DNA from: Lithospermum erythrorhizon
Lineage: Eukaryota > Streptophyta > Magnoliopsida > Boraginales > Boraginaceae
Length of the DNA stretch: 64,000 nucleotides
NCBI GenBank assembly: GCA_019722365.1
Contig: JADFUC010001625.1
Span: forward strand, 1-64,000
Direction: 5' to 3'
Made by a program: the position numbers and the translations under genes. The notes below the pieces were generated by a model, which worked only from the letters and a program-made list of their open reading frames with translations, was not told the DNA's origin and did not search any database. This document shows, piece after piece, positions 1 to 10,845 of this stretch (positions are counted from its first letter, which is position 1; every line of letters begins with the position of its first letter).

Positions 1-281
1 ATCAGTGACACTTCGTTCAGTTACGTATTGCTCCCCCAAAAGACCCCCGGATTTTTTCTCTTTTGGGAGACACATTCCCAAATTGAATATAAGTCCCTAA
101 ATAAAGAAAACTTACTTAAATTTAGAGAGGTCAAACTTATTTTACAAACTTCTTGAATAAAAAAAATACAAATAATAAAATTCTTGTAATCTCCCTGAAA
201 AGCGTCTCTAGCCCGGCACTGCACAAATATGATCCACATATATATCATATATATGTGTACAGATTCTGTATCAAGAAAAAT
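1..281. other. Probable plastid-derived flank of the trnG remnant
   Basis: AT-rich stretch directly upstream of the decayed plastid trnG-GCC. It stays open for about 100 codons on the minus strand but shows no recognisable protein. Its texture and position fit a plastid intergenic spacer, since trnG-GCC follows psbZ in most plastomes. I infer that the plastid insertion covers this part too; the left end of the window hides its start. Confidence 0.35.
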
Positions 282-346
282 GCGGATATGGTCGAATGGT
301 AAAATTTCTCTTTGCCAAGGAAGATGGGTTCGATTCACTATCACCC
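282..346 (+). pseudogene. trnG-GCC: Decayed plastid trnG-GCC (nuclear plastid insertion)
   Basis: The sequence opens with GCGGATATGGTCGAATGG, then AAATTTCTCTTTGCCAAGG around the GCC anticodon (314-316), then GGGTTCGATTC in the T arm. This is the pattern of plastid tRNA-Gly(GCC) and not of the native mitochondrial or nuclear glycine tRNAs. The copy is about 65 nt against the usual 71-72. Bases are missing in the variable and T-arm regions, and the 3' acceptor half is degraded, so the acceptor stem no longer pairs properly. It is a dead nuclear copy of plastid DNA and should not yield a functional tRNA. Confidence 0.8.
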
Positions 347-433
347 AAAATGAACAACGACTATGATCAGCGGTTTGGTATAGTTGCCGTGATAGTATAG
401 TGATTCTACCCCCACACCCCCAAAGGGTTAATT

Positions 434-538
434 AGGAGGGGCAAAATGGTCATTTCATAGTTCTAGGGGCAAAATAGTCATTTTCGGCGACGACCACCAT
501 TAAGCGGACGCATTCACTTTTCATATACTACCTTAATT
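434..538 (+). repeat. Dispersed repeat copy 1 (GGGGCAAAATNGTCATTT type)
   Basis: About 100 bp holding two close copies of GGGGCAAAATNGTCATTT and ending in a block that reads TACTACCTTAATT. The same arrangement recurs at 2161-2260 in the same orientation, with substitutions and a short length difference. The two copies flank about 1.6 kb of otherwise unremarkable AT-rich DNA. Confidence 0.7.
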
Positions 539-1727
539 AAATTCTTGAAGCAATCTAAAAGCGGGTTGTTTATTTAAAGCGGGCAATAAAACAATTTATT
601 AAATCGTCTTCTGATAAAACTATATATATTTCATCATGTTCATCCTTAAGTACTTTTTCGTTCATATTGTTGAAATGTTTCTAATGAGTTAAAACTAAGA
701 TTTATTTTTTATGCTTACATAGTTAAGATCGTAAGTGTCGATTTATATATATATCTAACCCTATGGTAATTCAAAATATTAAGATGAGAGGTGTCAAAAA
801 TATTCTAACATATAAGCTCCCAAGCATAAACTTGTACTGTGATTGATGGTAGTGACACATCTCTTGTAGCGTGATATGTCGATTGTATATCATCTGATTG
901 TAATGGAGATTGACTGCGGTATTAACAAGGGGCGTAATGACATATTCAAAAAGTAATGTAGTCATGACATGGAATCAGTGATAGATAATGCACACTTACT
1001 ATATCTTAATAATAAACTATTTTTTCTTAGTGACTAACCTTATTAGATATATATGATACGGATTAACAATTGCAACTTCCCATTTAGTATATAGCTTTTG
1101 AAATATGGTAACTGAATGGTCACTTAAATGTAGTGATCGAAAATTAGAAGAATAATATATTGAAAATATAGTATATATTCTACATCAGATTTCCAATAAT
1201 TTGATCATATAATTATATATTAATGATGACATTATAACAATACACAACGTCCATGATCATTTGTCACTTCCCGCTTTTAATCGCTTTCCTATTTAACTAC
1301 CACTCTCTGTCATTTATTCCGTTTCATCGCTTATTATGTACTCTCCCGTCATTTTGCAACTTTTCTCCAAAACAATCCTACAAACATCCTCTCAGGCAAC
1401 TTAAACATTAAATCTCTTTTTCGTCATCCATATAAACAAATTCATTCGTCTACTCTTCTTTTTGTTTATTTTTTCAACCTCGGTTAGATTCTATACATCA
1501 AATACATCCATCGTCAATTTCTCCATATGGTTTTAAGCACAGCCCAACACTTCTCAAAATCCTTCACCACTTTTTTATATACTACTCTCCAAAGCAGCAT
1601 TATTCTTAACCATTTGAAGCTGAGTTCAAAAATTGCATCAGTGCTCGTTCCTTGTACCGCGTCGCTTTCGAATCTAAATACATCGCCCAGCGCCGCGATC
1701 CGAAAATATAATTTTAATCCAATAGCT
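539..1727. other. AT-rich intergenic DNA, no gene seen
   Basis: No coding signal or known repeat recognised. A forward frame of 81 codons at 1527-1772 overlaps the start of a tandem duplication and lacks coding character. Confidence 0.5.
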
Positions 1728-1932
1728 TATAGCTATTACTATCAAAACCAACAAATTCAGATCACTAAATAACTCAGCAAAATAAATAAAATTCAATCTT
1801 GAAATTCCGGAAATTAAAAAAAAAATACTATTATCTAATCAAATAACTATAACTATTCAAAGCAACCCATTCAGATCATTTTATAACTCAGCAAAACTAA
1901 AAATGTAATCTTGACTAAAAACACGAAATTAG
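1728..1932 (+). repeat. Diverged direct duplication, 114-bp offset
   Basis: A block of about 85 bp starting near 1728 recurs at about 1845-1932. Both copies carry ATTCAGATCA followed by ATAACTCAGCAAAA and a run like AATCTTGA. The copies differ by many substitutions, so the duplication is old. Confidence 0.6.
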
Positions 1933-2160
1933 GTAAAAGATATTCAACCAATTAAAAAAATAGAACGATTCTTTAATATAGAAGTGAGAAATCGATGGTG
2001 TGGAAAATTAATTTGGGGACACAAACCTATTGGATCAGAGAAAGAAATGAAAACGAAAGTAGGGTGGGAAGATACTACCTTAATTACTTTCTTATTACTT
2101 CATGGTGGTCGGTGAAGACTGGAAGTCTCCAGAGAAATGTGGAGATGATGATTTTTAAAT

Positions 2161-2260
2161 TGGGGGGGCAAAATAGACATTTCATAGCTCTAGGGGCAAA
2201 ATAGTCATTTCACGATTCCGAGGCAAATGCACATTCACTTTTTTTTATACTACCTTAATT
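2161..2260 (+). repeat. Dispersed repeat copy 2 (GGGGCAAAATNGTCATTT type)
   Basis: Partner of the repeat at 434-538: two GGGGCAAAATAG-like units followed by CATTCACTTTT and TACTACCTTAATT. Same orientation as copy 1. Confidence 0.7.
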
Positions 2261-2575
2261 TTATACCTTGGATCAACTTCTGATGCCAAGGGCTATCAAT
2301 GTCACAACTGCACACTTAATATTGCTCGATGCTTTATCATATGTAATGACGGTAGTCTGGAAATGTCATCTCTTTTTCTCATTTCATCTAATAAAATATT
2401 CACCTTCAAAGTTCGTTTATGAGCGAGCATTGATAGATAATAACTATCAATTATGTCCTGGGTGACATCCCCCAAAGTCTTTAGAAATGACATATTTCTT
2501 CTCTGATCTTCGTTCACATTTTATTTCTAAATGAAACATGGCGAGATCCTCTCAGCGTATAAGGTCAACATTTCT

Positions 2576-5219
2576 TGTAGTACAAGGCCCAATCGTTACG
2601 CCCTAAGCGATTAAATTATTATATATATCGTTTGAGGGTGGGACCCGGAGATAGTATAAATGATTTCGGAATAAAATTGATATACCGAGACTAGTATTAG
2701 AGGAGTAGTAATTTATGTCACGGAAAATAATACAATTGAAATCGTTTCATTTAAGTTTAATGACAAAAAGTGGAGAAATAACACCGCAACCAAACGGGAC
2801 TTAATCACCATCCTAAATATCTCACTACTAACAAACTTACGTCATAAGCATCCAGATTTCCACTTCACTACCGACTTGGCGACCTTTATCTCGTACTTTT
2901 GTTTTTTCATTTTCTTGGTGAAATCTTGTTGGATCTAGCTCCTTAATCTTGTTCCTCATCTTTCGATTATCAAAGGTATGGTTTTTAATCTTCAAATCTA
3001 ATTATTTTGGGCTATAGTTGACTATTTTGAGGTTTGACTTTAGAAGTTGACTTTGGGTTTGAATTTTAATGACAAATATGTATCATCTAAAGCAGATTAT
3101 GTAGTTTAGAAGTTATAACAATGGATTTTGGGGTTGAAATGTGTTGGATGTTGAGAGTTGACTTTTGTTGACTTTTCCAAATCCACGCTTTAAATTGTGA
3201 GTATGATGTTATGAGACGCCCAATATAGTTATTTGGGAATTTATAAGTTGGATGTTTGATATTGGTGGAAGAGAATATGTTGAGGTTGTTTGGCCAGAAA
3301 GTTGAATAGTAGTTGGGGTTTTGAATTAAAAGATTGTTTAAATGGGTATAGTAGTTGAAAAAATTGATTTTGGATTGATTAGAAATTATTTAAAATATGT
3401 GTGTTGGGGTAGGGGTGATGGCGAAATTGTTGAGGACTGGAATGGATTGAGATTTGTCTTGTTAATTCGTTAGCGAGCATAGTAATCTTTTTCCACCTAG
3501 AGTTGACAGATTGGTAACAAAAGAAATTGTTGGAAAGTTGGATAATTAAAACTAAAATGTGTATGAGTAGTTAGTTGAGTAGTTGGGTTGTGTGTGGTGT
3601 TTTTGTGGGATTTATAGGTCTCTTGAGGCTAGATTGAGTCGAGTTGGGATGAGTTGATTTTAGAAATTTGTTTGGTCGTATTGGGGTTTAGGATGTTTGT
3701 TGGTTGGATTGACATTGGATGAGTATTTTTACTGGGATTAGCTATTGTAAGTCGACATTCTCACTAAAATTTTGAATTATGAGATTTTGAATAACTATAA
3801 TCGGGATTTAAATGGGGAAATTTATATTTTTATGCTATAAAGTTATTAAGGCGGGTTTGTTGGATCAACTTTACCACAATTTGAACTAGGATCTTTATTT
3901 GGAATTTAATAGATATAAAAAGGAGATTAAAGGATAGTAAAAATAAACATTATATAATTGCTTTGGATAGAGTTGAGCCGGACTGTACGTGGACACCTAG
4001 AGTTATTTTGGTTCTTTTCTTGGGGTGAGTACAAATATGCTCCGCGTGGAAGCCTTTCATATATATTGAGTTATATATTTGGCATGTGTTTGTTATGTAT
4101 TTATATTGGAATGTATATTGAGATTAATGTTATGAGATTATTGTAGTTGTTATGATTATACTACGATTGTTGTGTGTGATTGTGTTGCTGTGGATGTGTA
4201 TTGTTGTGGTTGAATTGTGTGTATTATTTTACAAGTTGATTTGGGTGAAATGTGATATATATACGTTGAGGGTAACCTCGGCCGGGAGGTTTGGTGTGAT
4301 ATGCATATTGAGGGGTAGCCCGAGATGATTCGAGGAGGTTGATTGTGATATGCATATTGAGGGGTATACTCGATCGGCGGGGATTATGATGTATATATAT
4401 ACGTGTGTTGGGAGATGTGTGTATTGGTGGATGTGTGGTTGGTAGATGGATGATAATGCTTGGATGGAGGGTTTGATGTTATACATTTTGTTGGACCCCA
4501 ACCATTATTGTTTGTGTTGTTTATTTATGAATATTTGATTATGCGTTGATGATGGTTATGAATATGTATGGAGTGTTTCATTGATCTAGTAGTAATATTA
4601 AATAAAGAGGTTCTTGCCCATGAAATTTGAGAGTAGTGGTTCATTGAATAGTCTTATTAACATTAAATACGTATCTTTTTCTATATATAAGTATGATTAT
4701 GTGTGGTTGGGTACCGTGCATTAGTATTTGTATTCATTAAGCTTCATAGCTTACTCCACTTTTCTCTATGGTGGGCATTTTATGCCTAGGTTTCTAGGAG
4801 TTGATGATCGTCGAGTTCTTTGAGGAGCCGTGTTGTGAGGTTGCCGGAATAAGATCGTAGGTGAGGCGGTGGTGGCATAGGAGTGCAAGCGGTCATTCTC
4901 TATTTTTCCTCTTGCTATGTTCTAGAACTTTTATGTTGTACATTGAGGGGTCGTATGTGACCATACTACTATTATGATGTATTGTGGAACTATATCGAGT
5001 TTTGTTGGTTCTATTATTCGAGGGTTGATGTATGTTTGTGTTGATGATGTGTTTTGGGATGTGTTGTTCGTTCACGCGATGGACTAAAGAGTATTTTTAT
5101 TATTAATCTCAAGTAAGTTATTTTTGTTATTATCCGTCGATTGGTGAGAATCCCAGTGTCTGCAGGGTTGTTGATGATGCTTGCTTAGGGCGGCCGACAC
5201 GGGGTGGAGTCGTTACTAT
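2576..5219 (+). mobile_element. LTR-like repeat A (forward copy, about 2.6 kb)
   Basis: This block aligns along its length with the reverse complement of 7512-9834. Shared landmarks in order are GATAGTATAAAT near the 5' end, a GTGGAGAAATAA block, TTTTGAATTATGAGAT, TTTTATGCTATAAA, a GGTGAGTAC block, two GATATGCATAT units (4298 and 4347) and a terminal GTCGTTAC. The length, a TG-type start and the GTCGTTACA end fit the long LTRs of Ty3/gypsy chromoviruses such as Tekay/Del; the lineage is inferred, not proven. Immediately downstream lies repeat B in the opposite orientation, so there is no primer-binding site or gag next to it. The 5' boundary is approximate. Confidence 0.6.
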
Positions 5220-5231
5220 GGCTTAGTAATG

Positions 5232-7000
5232 ATATAGCGACCACTTCCAGAATTAGAGCCGTGTTGAGTTTAGGATCGTCATCAACTTTGAATACGAGTC
5301 TGTCGATGAATAACAATATAAAAGACTTCATTTGATATTAATACTAATAAAACATTTTTGAGGTAAGCAGGCAACGCACGGTAAAAGCATCATCAGAAAC
5401 AATCGTACATGAGTTTTTTAATGTGCAACCAAACATCATAACGACATAATCTCCAAAATAAATCATGGTAATAATATGGTCTAACGCCTTGACTCTCGAA
5501 AGACAACATAAGTTTTGAAGACACACGACAAAGGAAAATCAATAGATGAAGGGCTGTTGAGGTTCGCACTGCTTACCGTCTCACCTGATGTAATCAACAA
5601 CATCAGCCCCGGCTCCTTTGCAACCTCAACAACAACTCCCTAAAAACTAGGCAAAACGCTGCTTAACAACTGGCTTCAGTGAATATAAATACCACGAATA
5701 GTATCAAACATATATAATCACATTTTATATATAAGAGCATATACATAATAATAATATGAGTAAAATAAGGTAACAACTATTCATACATACATGATGGCCT
5801 CTTATTTAAAAGCGTTCTCTGACGTCAAATATATATATATATATATATTGATGAAACATCAACCACGCATAATTAAATGTTCATTCAGAGTAAAACAACA
5901 TAACCAACAAAGTAAGTCCCACAAATACATAACATCGAACCTCGTCGCGTATCCATCCTCGTGAGCATATCCGTAAATGGGGCATCCGCGTTATATATAA
6001 TATAACGTCATCCGAGCTGACCCGTGAATATAAAGTCATATCATCCTGATATCACGCATCTACGCAACCTCCAATCGGGCAACCCGTGATATGCATACCG
6101 TTCTCCCCGATCGCAGGCTGACCCATCGATATGCATACATGACCTGTGATCGGGGCAACCATGATATGCATTATCTCGAACATCGGGCCAACCCGTCGAT
6201 ATGCATATAAATCTCGTTCCTTGGCTCAACACACCAAAGAAAATACATACCAATGACCTTGATACACAACTACACGCGAGATCACCAGCACTTGACACTC
6301 ATAATATAATCACAAATAATTACAACAAATATCATAACATCAATCACCATTGGCTTTCATTTATACATTTCTAATATAACGTGTCAACACATACCAAATA
6401 TTATATATATACCTTGAAAGGTTACCAACGTGGTTGTACTCACCTCTCGAACAGCAATTTGAAGTCAACTACCTATTCCGTGCTAGGTCCTTTTCAATCA
6501 TCAGCCTTGACAATGTATTACTATAATATTACTTTTTCTTCTAACTGAGTATATTTCTTAACTAATGGTTTGAACGGATATCTCTGGGCTTGACCACATC
6601 TATCTCAACTCAAAAATAAAATCCATATTTATTAAGATTTTCCAGAATATAAACCCCATTTTAAAATAATATTTCCTTTTAAAGTTTATTTATTTTACTT
6701 GATAAAATACAAATTAAATACTAAAATAATTCCATAGTCCTCATAAAATGTTCCCTCAAAATATAATTAGAGTGCTCAAATATTCTACCCAAAATAATTT
6801 GTTCTATAAAATTATTTTTTCTCCATTAAATATAATTCTAGTCGTTACTTTGTACATGGTTAAAATAAATACAAAACAAATTTATAAATTCTCATCTTTG
6901 GAAATTAGCTCAAATATCTGGTAAAAGTTTTGTAAAAAATACTTCTTTGATTTATAAGCTCCAAAATTATTTCTTTTGTTTGCAAAAACCACGTTTAGTA
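5232..7000 (-). mobile_element. LTR-like repeat B (reversed copy, 5' part unclear)
   Basis: Read on the minus strand, it carries the same landmarks as repeats A and C: a GAGGTGAGTACAA block near 6440, a run of four GATATGCATA units at 6088, 6128, 6162 and 6198, and a terminal GAAGTGGTCGCTA near 5232. Its 3' end faces the 3' end of repeat A with only about 12 bp between them (tail to tail). Similarity to A and C fades above about 6.6 kb, where the DNA becomes AT-rich; the limit at 7000 is a guess. Confidence 0.5.
5829..5848. repeat. (AT)n microsatellite in LTR B
   Basis: Ten uninterrupted AT units inside the reversed LTR-like repeat; corresponding positions in A and C are not expanded. Confidence 0.9.
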
Positions 7001-7506
7001 ATTAAATCACAAAAATAGGAAAAAAAAAATTCAAATCGCTCCAAATTTTCTTGGAGTTATCGCTACAATAGGAAATATTGATTTAATATTTTAATTTTCA
7101 AATGTATGATATTTAATTCATATTTTATATTTTCCTATCCAATAAATTTTTCAAATGTATGATAAGGAAATATCTAGGATCCTTTATTGTTGTTGTTGAG
7201 CTTACCAGCGATTCTGAGGGCATGTAAAATGCGCCATAATTTTTACGACTAAAAGCTCGTAATGTAGAGGTTACCCACATCGACCAGGGCTCTTAGACTA
7301 AAGTATTTAGAAATTGGGTGGCGTGGGTGGGGGGAGGAAGAGCGATATAACGGGAGGATTGAACTAAAATAAGTGAACCATAGAAATTCACTTATATATT
7401 ATCTTGCAATATTAATCAAACAATACTTATTAAATTTAGGCACTTTAATTGACATAATTATTTGACACTATTATTTATTGAAGGGACATAACGCACAAAT
7501 TAAAAA
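7001..7506. other. Spacer between LTR-like repeats B and C
   Basis: AT-rich, with a repeated word CAAATGTATGATA about 65 bp apart near 7098 and 7153, and a short G-rich stretch near 7317-7345. No gene seen. Confidence 0.5.
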
Positions 7507-7511
7507 CAAGT

Positions 7512-9834
7512 TGTAACGACCACTTCATTGGTAGTCACGATATTAAGATAAATCGACAGCGACCATCATGAGTCGCCCAATCGATGGATATGACATAAAT
7601 AATTTCTTTTGACATTAATATTAGCAATACACCTTTTTGTCCATGCATTGGTGAACTAACAACATACCACACAAATCGCATCGTCAGCGTAAAGCATACA
7701 TCAACTTTGAATAATACAACCAAACAATACCTGTGCGGTCTTGATATACATCATGAGTGGTAATATGTCAAACATGACCCCTCAATATACAACATAAAAG
7801 TTCTAGAAACATAACAAGAGGAAACAATAGGAGAATGATTGTTGAGGACTTCTTATGCCACCGCGCGTCACCTCTGATCTTATTCCTTGATGCATCCATG
7901 ACTCCTCAGTGACCTCGGCGATTCTCCTAGAAACCTTGGCATAAAACGCCCGCCCATAGAGAATAGGGAGTAAGCTGCGAAGCTTAGTGAATACAAATAC
8001 CATGAATAGTATCCAACCACATATAATCATACTTATATATAAGAACATATGTATAAACATTAATAAGGCTACTCAATGAACAACTACTCCCAAATTACAT
8101 AGTAACCTCTTTTGACATCATATGAGATCGACATAACTGCTCACATTATATTCATAACCGTAAAAATACATAATCAAATATTCATTCAAATAAAACAACA
8201 CGATCAATAATGGTTAGTCGACAAAATACATAACATCAAAACCTCCGTCAGCATCCATCCACTGACGGCGCATCCACAGTACACATATCTGACACATATA
8301 TACATCACTTTGATCACCGACGAGGGTTACCAGCAATATGCATATCGCTTGAGCACCGAAAAATGCAAAAGTACACCCCTCAATATGCATATCACCCAAA
8401 CCTCCGTTCGGGGAGGCTACCCCTGATGTATATATATGTTTCACCCAAATCAACTTTTGCCAAAAGAATACATACCAACCCTGAAAACGATACACAGCCT
8501 TGTATGACACGATCAGCAGCACTTATGATAAGTAGTATAATCATACTTATTTCTAGGTCTCATAACATCGATACTCCCGATAACTCGATATCGTTCAATC
8601 GTACCAAATATATAACCATAATATGAAAGGTTCCATTCATTGAGATTTATCTTCACTTTCGAGCAAAAGCAACTAAAATATATCTAAATTTAGTCAGCGT
8701 GCGAGGTTGAATCCTTTCTTATCCAAAAGAAATTATATGCATTATTTTAATTTACGATTTAATAACCTCCACTTTATATCCTATTAAATCCCAATAATCC
8801 AAAATTCCGGTATAATAATCCTAGTTTTAAAAATGTAGTAAAATGGTCAACTTAATGCATGAGTATTTTTTATAGCATAAAATATAATTTCCTCATTTAA
8901 ATCTGATTATTATTCTAGATCTCATAATTCAAAATAAATATCAAATCAACTTTAAAATTTCCAAAATTTATATTTGTTTCCATTTGTATATCATTTCTAC
9001 CATTTAACTTCCAAAATTTTATAATAAATACAAAACAACTTCAAAATCAAAACCTTCTTACATAGGTCAACTCCATATGACAACACTTACTTAAAAACAG
9101 AATTTTATAATTTTTGGAACATATTTACTATTTATTTCACATTCGTCTTTCAAAAGTCAAAATCTAAGAATAGTCAACTAAACTCAAAATAAATGATTAA
9201 AAAATTTAAACCTAACATAAGGTAACTATTTTTCAGAAATATACTTCTAACAATACTCCCATATTTTGATTATAACAAAATATTACTTTAAATCCACTAT
9301 AAACTACATAAAAATTGAATCTTTAACATAATATTCATTTTTTCCTAACTTTTCAAATTATAAAACAACATAACATATCATCTAGATGTTCTAAGACATG
9401 AAAGGAAGAGTTTAAGAGTTGTATCATATACCTTAGATGCTTAGATGATTATAGGAACTCTTAAAGCTTGAATAAAGTGAGAACTTTCACACAAAGAAAA
9501 AAAAAAGGAAGATGATGAAGTTGAAGATGGAGGGGGCGGCTAGGATGGTATAGATAAGGATGAGAAGATTTTTTTTTTTTTTTTGAGTTAAGGGATATAT
9601 ATAGAGTAAAAGTTAGGCCTCGTTTGGTATGGTGCTTTATTTCTCCACTTTTAGTAATTAAATTTAATGAAAACATTCTAATTATATTATTATCCGGGTA
9701 ACAAATCTTGCTTTCGTTTAATACTCGTCTCGGTATATCTATTTTATTCGAGAAAGTATTTATACTATCTCGAGGTCCGCGCTTGACGATATATTTAATA
9801 TATTCTTAAATGTTTTAAAGTAGCAGGTTTTTCA
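7512..9834 (-). mobile_element. Probable solo LTR C (2.3 kb) with near-perfect target duplication
   Basis: On the minus strand it begins TGAAAAACC and ends GTCGTTACA, the TG...CA termini expected of an LTR. The flanks are CAAGT (7507-7511) and CAAGA (9835-9839), a 5-bp target-site duplication with one mismatch. It is the full-length inverted partner of repeat A. No primer-binding site, gag or pol adjoins either end, so it is best read as a solo LTR left by LTR-LTR recombination. Two ATATGCATATC units (8335, 8383) lie in the conserved central block, and a 15-17 base poly-T run sits at about 9570-9586. Confidence 0.65.
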
Positions 9835-9839
9835 CAAGA

Positions 9840-10025
9840 TAAGAAGATAAAACTTACTCAAAAGCTTCACTTTATTTAACTTCCTTGGTAAACTAAACAA
9901 CCATGCCTATATATATAGCCGTATTTGGAGTCGGTGGAGATAATTCGACTTACTACTTAGATTTTTAGTTGGAATTACCACGGAGCCCCAGAGCTGCATT
10001 GTACTAGAGTTATCTATTAGTCTCT
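9840..10025. other. Short intergenic stretch
   Basis: No feature recognised between the solo LTR and the MITE. Confidence 0.5.
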
Positions 10026-10232
10026 TACTTGCTCCATATCAAAATAGTTGATTGTCTAGAAAAATTTATTTTTCACAATAGTTGATTGTTTATAATTTTT
10101 AATGCATATTTTTACAATTCCGATGTACCTTGTTACATTTTTCAATGTAGCTTTACAATCGATGTAACTTTTCACGATCCACCCAATAAAATATTTTTTA
10201 TCTAATTGTTATCTATTGTAAAACGGAGAGTA
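10026..10232. mobile_element. Stowaway-like MITE 1
   Basis: About 207 bp with a TA at each end and inverted termini: the left end runs TACTTGCTCCATATCAAAATAG and the reversed right end runs TACTCTCCGTTTTACAATAG-like. The internal sequence is clearly related to the element at 23405-23617. TA target sites and CTCC(N)CCGT-type termini identify Tc1/mariner-derived Stowaway MITEs. Confidence 0.75.
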
Positions 10233-10845
10233 ATACTATAGTAATAGTATGTAGTATTCTCTAAGAACAAGGTATTAAATAATTATTAAAAAAGTGTTGT
10301 TCTTTAACAAGTCATCTCCGAAGCCATGGCGGTGAATAATCTTATAAGAAAATAAATAATATTTTAGTTATAACTATTAATTTCCAAAGACTTTTTACAG
10401 TTCAACAACAAAATTGAATTTTTATTTAGTAAAATAAGCTATACAACATGAAATTTAATATTATTAACATTCAATTTTTCTTTTATTTAAAATAAGGTAT
10501 GCAACATAAAATTTTTAACACTTACACAAAAAAATTGAATTTTGTTTATTAATATATACATGAAAAAACTAAAATACAAATCAAAGAACTACGATGTATG
10601 TAGAGATATTTTGTATTATTAAGCATTTAATACATTCTTAAATATAAAAGACTAAGAAGAAATTGAAATTAAGAATACAAAACTATTACATGCATTAACG
10701 ATTTCCTAAATACAAGCAACCAGCAGGCATAATAAATTTGAAATCCAAAAAAAAAAAAATCAGTAGTCAACAAATATCATAAATATAGTCAAACAACAAT
10801 TATTAGGAAGACGTAATTTGAATTTTACATAATAATAAAAGATGT
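10233..10845. other. AT-rich intergenic DNA
   Basis: Contains two diverged words of the AACAACAAAATTGAATTTTTATT / CAAAAAAATTGAATTTTG kind around 10406 and 10527, suggesting an old local duplication. No gene seen. Confidence 0.4.

Noticed and set aside
21..344. 107-codon minus frame
   Set aside because: It runs through the antisense of a plastid trnG remnant and its spacer; chance opening in AT-rich DNA.
4229..4501. 90-codon minus frame
   Set aside because: Lies inside LTR-like repeat A over the GATATGCATAT block and is not conserved as a frame in copies B and C.
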